Source of the DNA: Orychophragmus violaceus
Lineage: Eukaryota; Streptophyta; Magnoliopsida; Brassicales; Brassicaceae
NCBI GenBank assembly: GCA_030180135.1
Contig: CM058239.1
Location: 65,045,823 to 65,109,822 of the forward strand
Length of the DNA: 64,000 nucleotides
Direction: 5' to 3'
This document shows positions 9,415-20,786 of the stretch, in pieces. The notes under the pieces were generated by a model. The model had not been told where the DNA came from. It ran no database searches and saw only the letters and a list, made by a program, of their open reading frames with translations. The position numbers and the translations under genes are program-made. Numbering within the stretch: position 1 is the first letter of the stretch; each line of letters opens with the position of its first letter.

Positions 9415-10782
9415 ACAATCATAGTAACCTCTGTAAAAAAGGTCCGGTAAAAGATCTCAAAAGACGAAATGGGTACTGAACAAATACAACTTGAGTGATC
9501 CGGCTCAAAACAGCCAAGCTCAACAGATTCCGAGCAATTGATCCCAAAGGTCGATGCTCTCACGAAAACCAATTCAACAGGCTCTGGAAACACAACTCAG
9601 CCCTAAACGCTATTGCAGATCCGAGTCTATTGTGATCTAACACTACGACGAGAGACACCCTCCCTAATGGGAGCACCTGTGCAACAGATCGCACAAGCCC
9701 CCAAGTCTGGATATGACCCGAAGAAAATTCAACTTGTCAAGGCTGAATCTTGACTAGGACCGACCCAGGCCTGTCTCTTCATGAGTGACCGGACCTACGA
9801 GGTCTAACCTTAATCATCTGGCTGAGATCCATAGCATGCTCTCCACATTGGTTGACAAAGCACGAAGCCATGAATCGTCAACCCGAGATCTAACAGCTCT
9901 ACTAGATTGATGAGATCTCCCAATCACAGATCACTAGCAGGGCGAGGCCTCTTCCTAACGGTGGGAGTCCACCTCCTCGAACGTGTCCGAACTTCTCTGA
10001 GGTCTACGTCAGCCATGACGCCTCGAGACAGTTCACTACCCCAGTAAGAGCTGGAGGGTATCCGCCACTCCCCACTATCGTATGCTCACCATCGTTAACT
10101 ACAAACCTGACGAGATATAACATTACATGAACGGAAAATCGCCCAATCACGTGTTTGCCTTCTCCACTTCTTTCGCCTCCAAGATGCATACCATACATAT
10201 ACCGGTGGCCCAGGGTGTGCGACATTTCTTCCACATCAAGGCAACCTCATGAGCTCTCCGCCAGGATTAGACCTCCCCAATTGGGAGACGGCTAGGTGAA
10301 CAGTGAGACAAACGGGCAGACCTACCACCTCGCCAATCAACAAGGCGAGATCGACCGGGAACCTTTCCAAAGATATGATCACACCAATGCTGAACTCCAG
10401 CATATGAACAATCGAGTTCATTCGGCTATAAGCTCAGCTCCCGATATTGATAGGGTAATCAAGGAAAATCGACGAACTTCCTTCACGGACAGGATTGCCA
10501 ACGCTCGCATTCCAGATGCATCCAAAATCACATCAGATCGTTTAAACTGAAAATAGTTCGCGTGCACCTAAATGATTTCAAGAAAGAGGCAGGCTACTGC
10601 CGTTTCTTTGCTGAAAATCTTGTCGGACCTGCCCTAAAATGGTTCACAGCTCTGGAAGGAAAATTCATAGACAACTTTAACCAGCTCGCTTCAGCCTTCT
10701 TGAAGCACTACTTTGTATACATACAAGAACAAGCCTCAAAGGACAACCTTTGGGCAATCTCAAAGGTCAAGAGGCAGGATAC
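9415..10782 (+). pseudogene. gag remnant of the gypsy element
   Basis: Leader and gag sequence with many stops and frame changes. Only the end is clear: about 10562-10780 encodes DFKKEAGYCRFFAENLVGPA, then LKWFTALEG and NFNQLASAFLKHYF. This is the retrotransposon gag (capsid) motif of plant gypsy elements, in which a W is followed by a phenylalanine-rich helix. An upstream segment (10296-10550) in another frame carries DRIANARIPD, a typical gag lead-in. The gag stops abruptly at about 10782, where a truncated LTR of family A begins, so later insertion or deletion removed the rest. Not functional. Confidence 0.65.
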
Positions 10783-11943
10783 TTTACTAGTTTTAAACCA
10801 TGATATAGGTGTGTTTTAGTGTCTTTTGTGTTCTTTTAGAGTCTTTTACAGGTATAATCAGGTTTGGAGCATATTTGGTGATTATGGCACTTTCTGGAGC
10901 TAATTAAAGTATTTGGCCGAGAGATAGACTTCACTGTCGATATTTCAGAGATGCAACGATCGACACACTAGTGGCATCGATCGTTGCACGTGCGAGATGG
11001 ACCAAACGACGGTTTAATGAAGAATAATGAAATTGCAGTTCTGCCCAGAAGTTCCTGATATTCACAAAGAAGCCCCAAAACGTGTTTTAGGTTTTAAATA
11101 GAGTTTTTAAGCCATCGTTTAGGCTACGCTTTTACAAGCTTTTCTTACGTTAAGTTTTACTCAGAGAGAGTTGAGGGGCTGATCCTGATCTCGAAAGGGA
11201 CTTGATTTTGAACCCCAGTTCTTATTTGATTATATGATATTTGGTTTTCTACTTATGATATTTTCTGTCTCGATGAATATGTCTGAGTAGTTTACCTGTT
11301 AGGTTGAAGGATTCTCATTAGGGATTTCAGAGAACTATAGTTTAAATTAATCTGTAGAGATTCATATCTGCTAGTTCTTTATCTAAGTTGTTCTTAATGC
11401 TTAATCTGAAGTAGCTAATCAGAATTATGATGTTAGGTTGATTAATACAGCGGAAGTTGGTTAATTTAACTAGAAAGAACCTAGATAAGCAATTAAACTA
11501 TTCGCAAACAGAAGTTTGGTTTAGGATTAATTGTGAACATATCAAACTTGGAATTAAAGCTGGTTTAATCAGTTAGTTCTCGCAAACGAAGGTTTGGTTT
11601 GCTGCACTTAGACTTAGAGAATTATCGCAAAGGAATTTGGTTAATTCTATATCCGTGTTTGAGTTCTAGAACAGTTATTGATTAGATCTAGATAGATTGA
11701 TTGCTTGCGTTCCTGATTTCATGAGAACTCATGAAACCTAACGCTTCGCCCTCTTGCTTACAAACTCACTTGATTTGCTTTGTTATTTCGTTTACTGTTT
11801 TCACACCTGCTTCGCTTGATTAAATCTGAACTACTAATAATCTATTGTGTGACTGAGAGTCCTTGTGGGATTCGATACCCTATATACTACGATTGCATTA
11901 ACTGTGCACTTGCAGTAGAATAGGGATAAAACTACACCTATCA
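10783..11943 (+). repeat. Family A LTR 1 (5' truncated)
   Basis: It aligns with LTRs 2 and 3 from TTTACTAGTTTT onward; the initial TGATATATCATGGTTT is missing. It ends CCTATCA at 11943. The TATA position reads TTTTAAATA (about 11093) instead of TATAAATA, so this promoter looks weakened. A CGATCG pair lies at 10957/10978. Confidence 0.85.
10957..10983. promoter_or_regulatory. CGATCG palindrome pair in LTR 1 (spacing 21)
   Basis: Cores at 10957 and 10978. The outer arms TGCAACGATCGA and TCGATCGTTGCA are perfect complements. It lies about 115-135 bp upstream of the TATA position. The same pair occurs in LTR 2 (17430/17451) and LTR 3 (23878/23899). Function unknown. Confidence 0.7.
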
Positions 11944-11949
11944 AGTTTT

Positions 11950-11967
11950 TGGCGCCGTTGTCGGGGA
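11950..11967 (+). other. Primer-binding site, unit A1 (tRNA-Asp type, one mismatch)
   Basis: TGGCGCCGTTGTCGGGGA, six bases after the LTR. It is complementary to the 3' end of plant tRNA-Asp(GUC) except for one T where units A2 and B have C. Confidence 0.85.
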
Positions 11968-12063
11968 CTCTTTGAGTTCACCAATAGATTTAGTACTAGG
12001 ATTTAGACTAAGCATTCTTTTAAATTTTCTTGTTTACTCACGTTTTTGATTTTTGGGATTGCA

Positions 12064-13479
12064 GGGATTCGCACTGCATCGATCGTTGCTACCTTGCATC
12101 GATCGACACAAGGCGAGAACAGCGATGCCAAGATCTGAGACGTTCAATAAGTTCCACTCTATGGAGCCTGTGATTTTGATTCGCGGTGAAAACGGCGTTC
12201 TACGAGACCAAGAGGGTCATATATGCAACGCAAAAGGTCAGAAACTAGATGGGGAAGGAAACCCCATCTTGCCAGATTACCATGTATTTATTGGGCAAGT
12301 AGCTGAGATGAGAAATAAGATAGATGACATCCACAACGTCCTACTGAGGGAAAGACAGTTCCGAGCACATGCAGAAACTGAAGGATTTGCAGAGGTAAAC
12401 CATATGGCTGGAGCTGATTTTATGGACATACATTTGGACATCAGCAGAGACAAGGTTCTAGGCATGCTCAAGGATCAAGGGATTTTGGTTATACACCCTG
12501 CCTAGCATCTCCTGTACCTGCACAGAGGAGCAGGTTAGAGATCATGATAGAGCAGTCCATTGCAGGACAACAACAGACCACATCATCTTTCAGCTCGAAG
12601 CTTGAGAGCTTGTACACCAATCTGAATGAGAAATTTGAGTCCTTGAACACTCATATGAAGTTGCTAGATACACAGATGGATCAGATTTCAAGTCCTACCA
12701 CGAGGAGGGATACCCAGAAAACCCATGTAGTTGACACTCCTATTCAGACTAACCACAGGATGGATCATGAACCATATCTAGCAGTTAAAGCTATGGAATT
12801 TGTGGAAAACAAAGAGGAGTCTAACATTTAATTCCCTGAGTTTGAGAGCTTCGACGGACCTGATTCAACAGAGATTGACATGGATCTTTTGGCTTGGATA
12901 GCTCAGACTGATACTGGACCAGGTCAAGAGGAGAAATTTGAGTTTGAGATTGTTGGATTAGACCAGGAAGCGGATGGACCCGAGACTGTGGTTGAAACTC
13001 GAGCTAAGACAACCGCGTCGATCGTTGCACCACATGCACCGATCGTTGCACCCCGTAAAGGACCAGTTTCACTTACACCTCGTGGAGTTACTAGGGAAAG
13101 AATTTACAAACCTCCAATACCATTTCCAAAAGCTCCTGTAAGGTCTAAAGATGTTGTTCCGTGCACAATAGTGGTTGATAAGAAGATGGTGATCCCACAG
13201 GAGTCTACTCTAACATCTTCAAAATCTAAGGCTACTCATAAGCAGAAGGCTCCGAACATTGAATCTCTGCCAAAGGTAAAGCGTAAATCCTCTAAGTTTA
13301 AACCTCCTGACTCGACTGTTTTGAATGCAGGAAAAAGCTTTAAACCACCCAAGTGTCGATCCCACCCTACATTCCTTCCTACGTTCCTTGGACGACATCA
13401 TGCTGCTACTGCTTACACACCACCATGGATGATAAGGCATTCACAGAGACACTCAAAGTCTCTGCTGAAACCTCCATGA
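12064..13479 (+). pseudogene. Internally deleted gag (no capsid core), unit A1
   Basis: The frame from the CAG at 12064 has a first ATG at 12126 (MPRSETFNKF). Its MEPVILIRGENGVLRDQEGH segment parallels the N-terminus of element B's gag. The capsid domain seen in B is absent; the sequence jumps to the gag tail (about 12440-12830, SKLESLYTNLNEKFESLN, coiled coil). A T-run deletion near 12420 shifts the frame, and a TAA ends the segment at 12829-12831. The 12880-13479 part encodes an acidic then basic linker ending in Pro-rich sequence; it includes a CGATCG pair read as SIVAPHAPIVAP. No zinc knuckle. It is probably inactive as a gag. Confidence 0.7.
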
Positions 13480-14340
13480 GTCTGACCTCTTTCCAAAAGT
13501 CAAGCTAATGACTTAAAACAAGCGCTGAGTGGGAGGCAACCCACTGCTAGGTTTAATTATTTTTCCTTTTCATTTTTGGTGTTTTTCTTAGGATTTCACG
13601 TTTTTATTTGTCTTTGCTAGTTTTTAGATACAGAACACAAAGTCTGGAGATGTGTGACGATCGTTGCTCACTTGTGCAACGGTCGTTGCAGTTGGGTTAA
13701 ATCGAAAATTAAGGTATGTCGCGCTAAACCGGAATCAATCTGGTTCAACCAGCATCGATCGTTGCTACTATGCAACGATCGTTGCACCCACGACCAAGGT
13801 AAGTTACCTTAAACCCTTCTTCTCCTCTTTCTTCTCCATTTTCTCACCGCCGATAACACCGAGAGCCTCCACCTAAAATCACCATTTCTTCATCGATTTC
13901 TTTGATTCAAAGCACTATTTCACTTATTTTTACGTCCCCAATCTATTTCTCCTACCCATTTCTCACGAAATCAAGGTAATGTACTTCTATTTGATGATTT
14001 TCGGATTTCACTTTTAGGGTTTTAGAAATTGGAAATTTTGATCAAAATTGATGAATGCATGTTAAAATGATTATGCTTTAGGTTGTTTAGTGATGGATTG
14101 TTGTCGATTTTGCGGTTGATTTCACGATTTTGGAACGATTTTGTTGACTGTTGTTGGCGGCCAGAATCGCTCAGCAACGATCGTTGCGCTTGTGCAACGG
14201 TCGTTGCTAGACGATTCTGGGGAAATGTTCGAATACACGAAATCGCCTTGCAACGATCGCTGCCTTAGTGCAACGGTCGTTGCATGACGATTTCACAGAG
14301 AGTTTGCCGTAACTAATTTGCTTAAATTTCTGTTTTGCAG
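13480..14340 (+). other. Region between gag remnant and ORF1 (A1), four CGATCG pairs
   Basis: It begins with CAAGCGCTGAGTGGGAGGCA, shared with element B after pol. Palindrome pairs have cores at 13658/13680, 13756/13776, 14178/14198 and 14254/14274. The region ends with the acceptor-like TTTCTGTTTTGCAG directly before the ORF1 ATG. No protein gene is seen. Confidence 0.6.
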
Positions 14341-15867
14341 ATGGCAACTCAAGATCAACCCCGCAAGCGCAGAGCAACAGCCGCAAGCGCCTCACGACAG
14401 TACATTCCGCCACCAGAGTGGCTACACAGGGATTCTGATCCTCCAGAGCCATATCAGTTGGTTCATGCGACCATTGGGCCACCATGGCCAAGAGCAGATA
14501 AGGCTCGGATTCAGACTGATCGCAACTGGGGCAAGGGTATCAAGAAGATGCTCACTACGTCTGATTTCACAGAGAGGCCGCTACACGAGTACTGGGACGA
14601 GTACGATACACTGCTGTATAACGGTTGGTGTGGCATGGAGATAGCGCCAACCAAGTTCGCGGACTACTCGACTTGTCATGGTCTCGGCATAGACAGACAG
14701 GTTATGGAGCTGTGCAGAGGCATTGGTCTGGGGACAATGCCGATGCAGCCTTACGATCTATACCCAGAGCTGGTGAGGCAGCTTCTTGCCACATGCAGGG
14801 TTGTATACCCAAACCCGGAGAGCAGGAATGCTCAGGGAGGCACTTTTACTTTCATGTTTCTTAGCGCCAGGTATCGAGTGCCCCTTCTCGATATCTGCAG
14901 GATCTATGGGTTTAGCATTGAGCAGCCACGCACCGATATGTCCCTTCCATGGGAACCAGCAGAGGCTGCGCAGTTTTGGCAATACATTGGTGGTGGACGG
15001 TATCACTCACGGACTACACCAGTGATTCAGGTCAGGCATCCGGCCCTCAGGTATGTCTTGCGTATATTGGGACGCACTCTATTGTGCAAGCATGAGGCCA
15101 ACAAGATGCGCAAGAACGAGTTGGAGATTCTATTCAGAGGACTGAGGGAGCAGTTCAGGGGTACCGATGTGAGAGACCCAGCTAAGAAAGTCAACCTGGG
15201 AGCCTTATTTGCCCATCATCTTTGCGAGCTGCAGAAGAAGCCTTATGACGGCGTGCGCAAGGAGACAGTAGGGAGTCTTCTTACTCCTATTTTCAGATAC
15301 TGCAGGATCCCTATGGGGGATACAGAGTGCGATACTGAGAGAGAGTTCCTGGATCTCAGTCACTTGCAAAGTGCTACGTGGCTGAAGGAGGGGCGAGTGT
15401 GGGTTTACTTCGACCCTGAGGATACACAGTATGGTATTGATCTTCCTGCTGCTAGGTTGACTCAGATTGATACCATTGATGCTTTGAGTTTCCGCCCTCC
15501 TGCCAGAGCTCGACGCGCAGTGCCTACTATGGCTCATCCGCTGGGAAAGCCTTCTACAAGAGCTTCGTCTTCCTCTACACCCGTGCCTGCTGCTGATATG
15601 GGTCCTTATCCTGAGATGACAGTGCCCTACGGTAGTATGTCTGAGGCTGAGTGGAGAGAGCGTAGTGATGGGATATGGAAGACCATCTGGGAGTGGATGC
15701 GAGGCTGCACTTGCAGGAGACAACTACAGGTTCACCAGCCCGTCCCAGGACCTTCTCGACGCAGACGACGATCTCCGACTCCTACTTCTTCGAGCGGTAC
15801 TGATCGCATAGCTGAGGCAGCCAGTGATGATGAGCGGTATGGTGGGATAGATGATGTGAGCGAGTGA
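14341..15867 (+). CDS. ATHILA ORF1-like protein, unit A1 (508 aa, open)
   Basis: The ATG at 14341 (MATQDQPRKRRATAA) is preferred; the same frame can also be read from a TTG two codons upstream. The protein has a basic N-terminus. A conserved core of about 300 residues follows (FADYSTCHGLGIDRQVMELC, GIGLGTMP, PLLDICRIYGF), which matches my memory of the ATHILA ORF-1 family (Pfam PF03078). The C-terminus is Ser/Arg-rich and acidic. Function is unknown; the gene sits where Athila-group elements carry an extra, envelope-like ORF after pol. No clear signal peptide or membrane helix is seen. The frame is fully open although the element has no pol. The copy at 20787-22313 differs by ten residues. 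Confidence 0.8.
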   Translation: MATQDQPRKRRATAASASRQYIPPPEWLHRDSDPPEPYQLVHATIGPPWPRADKARIQTDRNWGKGIKKMLTTSDFTERPLHEYWDEYDTLLYNGWCGMEIAPTKFADYSTCHGLGIDRQVMELCRGIGLGTMPMQPYDLYPELVRQLLATCRVVYPNPESRNAQGGTFTFMFLSARYRVPLLDICRIYGFSIEQPRTDMSLPWEPAEAAQFWQYIGGGRYHSRTTPVIQVRHPALRYVLRILGRTLLCKHEANKMRKNELEILFRGLREQFRGTDVRDPAKKVNLGALFAHHLCELQKKPYDGVRKETVGSLLTPIFRYCRIPMGDTECDTEREFLDLSHLQSATWLKEGRVWVYFDPEDTQYGIDLPAARLTQIDTIDALSFRPPARARRAVPTMAHPLGKPSTRASSSSTPVPAADMGPYPEMTVPYGSMSEAEWRERSDGIWKTIWEWMRGCTCRRQLQVHQPVPGPSRRRRRSPTPTSSSGTDRIAEAASDDERYGGIDDVSE

Positions 15868-17239
15868 GATTGATCTCCATTTTCAGACTTTCGGTTCTAT
15901 ACTTTTTATCCTTTTCTTATTTCTCTTTGCACTTTTTCCTTTTGATTTTTAGGATGCTTTTGTTTTTGGATGATATGTTTGATATGCTACGTTATTTGCT
16001 TCGATTTTACTCTGTTTTCAGTGTTTCTAGCTTGCAGGATTCGAAATTTGATAGATTCCAATGGACTAACCTGCTAACTTGCTGACTGATTTGCTATATG
16101 CATTGCAACGATCGTTGCTCATAGCAACGATCGACACTCAACGAAAAATCGCCTAGCAACGATCGATGCACTATGCAACGATCGGTGCTTGCGCGACAGA
16201 GGTAAAATACGACAGAACTCAAACAAACCATTAACAAATTTTTTATTTTTACCGATCCTTCGCTGGACACTACTGGGGACAGTGTGTCTTAAGTGTGGGA
16301 GAGGAGCTACTGACTTATATCTTTCTGTTTTCTTAAGAGTCAGTCCATTTTTCAAAAAAAAAAATTTGTTTTATTGGGTCAAAAATTGTTTAAGTAAGAA
16401 ACTGTGAATTTTTGAGAAGATTTATAGCACTTGCGAGAACTTAAGTAACCATTGGGATGATGTTGCAGGATCTATCTCTGACCATTAGAAAACCCAGACA
16501 CGGATCAACCTACTGGGAACACCCACATCGCTTCAGGTATCAGAGGATCCTTTTACTGATTTCAATTTAATACTGACTTAGATTTCTCACCTAAGGGCTT
16601 GGTATACTCTGTGTCGGATTCCCTGTTAGTTCTGACACAGCCTGTCAACCTATCCTATTTAGTTCCCTTCTACCCTTCTATAAAGTAAAAAAAAAAAAAA
16701 GATAATAAACTTAGGATGAGTTAGTAACTCCGAAGTGGTCACAGGAGTGGTAGAGACCCCTATTATCTCCTGTGCTATCCATGGAATGTGTCCAAAGTAC
16801 ACCCCATAACGGGAAGAACACTGATAAAAAAAAAATGATACCCAATGTGGGAAAAAACAGTTGTTAAAGAAGGGAAAAGAGAAGAAAGGGACTAGAGAAA
16901 GATAGTATGGTGGTCTAGAGCTGATAAGGTAAGAATCCATGTGCCCTTTGATCGATACTCCTTAGGTGAGACCGCACTTAAATACTTGCAGAAGTCAGTA
17001 GGGAGAATTTGAATGCTTGAATGTGATTGTGGAGTTTACCTAGGACAGTTGCTAAGTGTGGGGGAAGTACATGTTGGTCTTTATATCCTGTGATTGATTC
17101 TTTCAGTGGTTTACTAAGGGGAATCTGAGTATTGTAGCTTCTAAGATGAAATGAGTTTCTGAAGAGTTTTCAAACCTCTTCACCTAGCTTTAGTTCTATG
17201 TTTTCCTTGAGGGCAAGCAAAGGCTAAGTGAGGGGGAGT
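15868..17239 (+). other. 3' untranslated part of unit A1
   Basis: No coding sequence. It contains CGATCG pairs at 16109/16128 and 16160/16179, and a block closely similar to 33480-34490 of element B (GACAGTGTGTCTTAAGTGTG). The polypurine tract GTGAGGGGGAG lies just before LTR 2 (17228-17238). Confidence 0.65.
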
Positions 17240-18369
17240 TGATATATCATGGTTTTTACTAGTTTTAGACCATGATATAAATGTGTTTTAGTGTCTTTTT
17301 GTGTTCTTTTAGAGTCTTTTACAGGTATAATCAGGTTTGGAGCATATTTGGTGATTATGGCACTTTCTGGAGCTAATTAAAGTATTTGGCCGAGAGATAG
17401 ACTTCACTGTCGATATTTCAGAGATGCAACGATCGACACACTAGTGGCATCGATCGTTGCACGTGCGAGATGGGCCAAACGACGGTTTAATGAAGAAAAA
17501 TGAAATTGCAGTTCTGCCCAGAAGTTCCTGATATTCACAAAGAAGCCCCCAAAACGTGTTTTAGGATATAAATAGAGTTTTAAAGCCATCGTTTAGGCTA
17601 CGCTTTTACAAGCTTTTCTTACGTTAAGTTTTACTCAGAGAGAGTTGAGGGGCTGATCCTGATCTCGAAAGAGACTTGATTTTGAACCCCAGTTCTTATT
17701 TGATTATATGATATTTGGTTTTCTACTTATGATATTTTCTGTCTCGATGAATATGTCTGAGTAGTTTACCTGTTAGGTTGAAGGATTCTCATTAGGGATT
17801 TCAGAGAACTATAGTTTAAATTAATCTGTAGAGATTCATATCTGCTAGTTCTTTATCTAAGTTGTTCTTAATGCTTAATCTGAAGTAGCTAATCAGAATT
17901 ATGATGTTAGGTTGATTAATACAGCGGAAGTTGGTTAATTTAACTAGAAAGAACCTAGATAAGCAATTAAACTATTCGCAAACGGAAGTTTGGTTTAGGA
18001 TTAATTGTGAACATATCAAACTTGGAATTAAAGCTGGTTTAATCAGTTAGTTCTCGCAAACGAAAGTTTGGTTTGCTGCACTTAGACTTAGAGAATTATC
18101 GCAAAGGAATTTGGTTAATTCTATATCCGTGTTTGAGTTCTAGAACAGTTATTGATTAGATCTAGATAGATTGATTGCTTGCGTTCCTGATTTCCTGAGA
18201 ACTCATGAAACCTAACGCTTCGCCCTCTTGCTTACAAACTCACTTGATTTGCTTTGCTATTTCATTTACTGTTTTCACACCTGCTTCGCTTGATTAAATC
18301 TGAACTACTAATAATCTATTGCATTAACTGTGCACTTGCAGTAGAATAGGGATAAAACTACACCTATCA
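17240..18369 (+). repeat. Family A LTR 2 (shared, 1130 bp)
   Basis: TGATATATCATGG...CCTATCA. TATA box TATAAATA at about 17567. Compared with LTR 3 it lacks 47 bp between CTATTG and CATTAACTG, with short ATTG homology at the deletion edges. It serves as the 3' LTR of A1 and the 5' LTR of A2. Confidence 0.9.
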
Positions 18370-18375
18370 AGTTTT

Positions 18376-18393
18376 TGGCGCCGTTGCCGGGGA
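18376..18393 (+). other. Primer-binding site, unit A2 (tRNA-Asp)
   Basis: TGGCGCCGTTGCCGGGGA, a perfect complement of the plant tRNA-Asp(GUC) 3' end as I know it. Confidence 0.88.
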
Positions 18394-18489
18394 CTCTTTG
18401 AGTTCACCAATAGATTTAGTACTAGGATTTAGACTAAGCATTCTTTTAAATTTTCTTGTTTACTCACGTTTTTAATTTTTGGGATTACA

Positions 18490-19905
18490 GGGATTCGCAC
18501 TGCATCGATCGTTGCTACCTTGCATCGATCGACACAAGGCGAGAACAGCGATGCCAAGATCTGAGACGTTCAATAAGTTCCACTCTATGGAGCCTGTGAT
18601 TCTGATTCGCGGTGAAAACGGCGTTCTACGAGACCAAGAGGGTCATATTGCAACGCAAAAGGTCAGAAACTAGATGGGGAAGGAAACCCCATCTTGCCAG
18701 ATTACCATGTATTTGTTGGGCAAGTAGCTGAGATGAGAAATAAGATAGATGACATCCACAACGTCCTACTGAGGGAAAGACAGTTCCGAGCGCATGCAGA
18801 AACTGAAGGATTTGCAGAGGTAAACCATATGGCTGGAGCTGATTTTTATGGACATACATTTGGAAATCAGCAGAGACAAGGTTCTAGGCATGCTCAAGGA
18901 TCAAGGGATTTTGGTTATACACCCTGCCTAGCATCTCCTGTACCTGCACAGAGGAGCAGGTTAGAGATCATGATAGAGCAGTCCATTCCAGGACAACAAC
19001 AGACCACATCATCTTTCAGCTCGAAGCTTGAGAGCTTGTACACCAATCTGAATGAGAAATTTGAGTCCTTGAACACTCATAAGAAGTTGCTAGATACACA
19101 GATGGATCAGATTTCAAGTCCTACCACGAGGAGGGATACCCAGAAAACCCATGTAGTTGACACTCCTATTCAGACTAACCACAGGATGGATCATGAACCA
19201 TATCTAGCAGTTAAAGCTATGGAATTTGTGGAAAACAAAGAGGAGTCTAACATTTAATTCCCTGAGTTTGAGAGCTTCGACGGACCTGATTCAACAGAGA
19301 TTGGCATGGATCTTTTGGCTTGGATAGCTCAGACTGATACTGGACCAGGTCAAGAGGAGAAATTTGAGTTTGAGATTGTTGGAATAGACCAGGAAGCGGA
19401 TGGACCCGAGACTGTGGTTGAAACTCGAGCTAAGACAACCGCGTCGATCGTTGCACCACATGCACCGATCGTTGCACCCCGTAAAGGACCAGTTTCACTT
19501 ACACCTCGTGGAGTTACTAGGGAAAGAATTTACAAACCTCCAATACCATTTCCAAAAGCTCCTGTAAGGTCTAAAGATGTTGTTCCGTGCACAATAGTGG
19601 TTGATAAGAAGATGGTGATCCCACAGGAGTCTACTCTAACATCTTCAAAATCTAAGGCTACTCATAAGCAGAAGGCTCCGAACATTGAATCTCTGCCAAA
19701 GGTAAAGCGTAAATCCTCTAAGTTTAAACCTCCTGACTCGACTGTTTTGAATGCAGGAAAAAGCTTTAAACCACCCAAGTGTCGATCCCACCCTACATTC
19801 CTTCCTACGTTCCTTGGACGACATCATGCTGCTACTGCTTACACACCACCATGGATGATAAGGCATTCACAGAGACACTCAAAGTCTCTGCTGAAACCTC
19901 CATGA
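18490..19905 (+). pseudogene. Internally deleted gag, unit A2
   Basis: Same structure as 12064-13479 but with different breaks. A base is missing in GGTCATATTGC (about 18648), shifting the frame early. The T-run deleted in A1 near 12420 is complete here, so the frame from about 18694 to 19257 stays open (GNQQRQGSRHAQGSRDFG... SKLESLYTNLNEKFES). A TAA at 19255-19257 matches the A1 stop and so predates the duplication. The 19306-19905 linker frame matches A1 almost exactly. Confidence 0.7.
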
Positions 19906-20786
19906 GTCTGACCTCTTTCCAAAAGTCAAGCTAATGACTTAAAACAAGCGCTGAGTGGGAGGCAACCCACTGCTAGGTTTAATTATTTTTCCTTTTCATT
20001 TTTGGTGTTTTTCTTAGGATTTCACGTTTTTATTTGTCTTTGCTAGTTTTTAGATACAGAACACAAAGTCTGGAGATGTGTGACGATCGTTGCTCACTTG
20101 TGCAACGGTCGTTGCAGTTGGGTTAAATCGAAAATTAAGGTATGTCGCGCTAAACCGGAATCAATCTGGTTCAACCAGCATCGATCGTTGCTACTATGCA
20201 ACGATCGTTGCTACTATGCAACGATCGTTGCACCCACGACCAAGGTAAGTTACCTTAAACCCTTCTTCTCCTCTTTCTTCTCCATTTTCTCACCGCCGAT
20301 AACACCGAGAGCCTCCACCTAAAATCACCATTTCTTCATCGATTTCTTTGATTCAAAGCACTATTTCACTTATTTTTACGTCCCCAATCTATTTCTCCTA
20401 CCCATTTCTCACGAAATCAAGGTAATGTACTTCTATTTGATGATTTTCGGATTTCACTTTTAGGGTTTTAGAAATTGGAAATATTGATCAAAATTGATGA
20501 ATGCATGTTAAAATGATTATGCTTTAGGTTGTTTAGTGATGGATTGTTGTCGATTTTGCGGTTGATTTCACGATTTTGGAACGATTTTGTTGACTGTTGA
20601 TTGCGGCCAGAATCGCTCAGCAACGATCGTTGCGCTTGTGCAACGGTCGTTGCTAGACGATTCTGGGGAAATGTTCGAATACACGAAATCGCCTTGCAAC
20701 GATCGCTGCCTTAGTGCAACGGTCGTTGCATGACGATTTCACAGAGAGTTTGCCGTAACTAATTTGCTTAAATTTCTGTTTTGCAG
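19906..20786 (+). other. Region between gag remnant and ORF1 (A2), with a palindrome triplet
   Basis: Equivalent to 13480-14340. At 20182/20202/20222 there are three CGATCG cores instead of the two in A1, one extra 20-bp unit. Other cores lie near 20084, 20624 and 20700. It ends TTTTGCAG before the ORF1 ATG. Confidence 0.65.

Noticed and set aside
11940..11970. A tRNA-Asp gene at the GGCGCC sequences
   Set aside because: Only the complement of the tRNA 3' end is present, next to an LTR: it is a primer-binding site.
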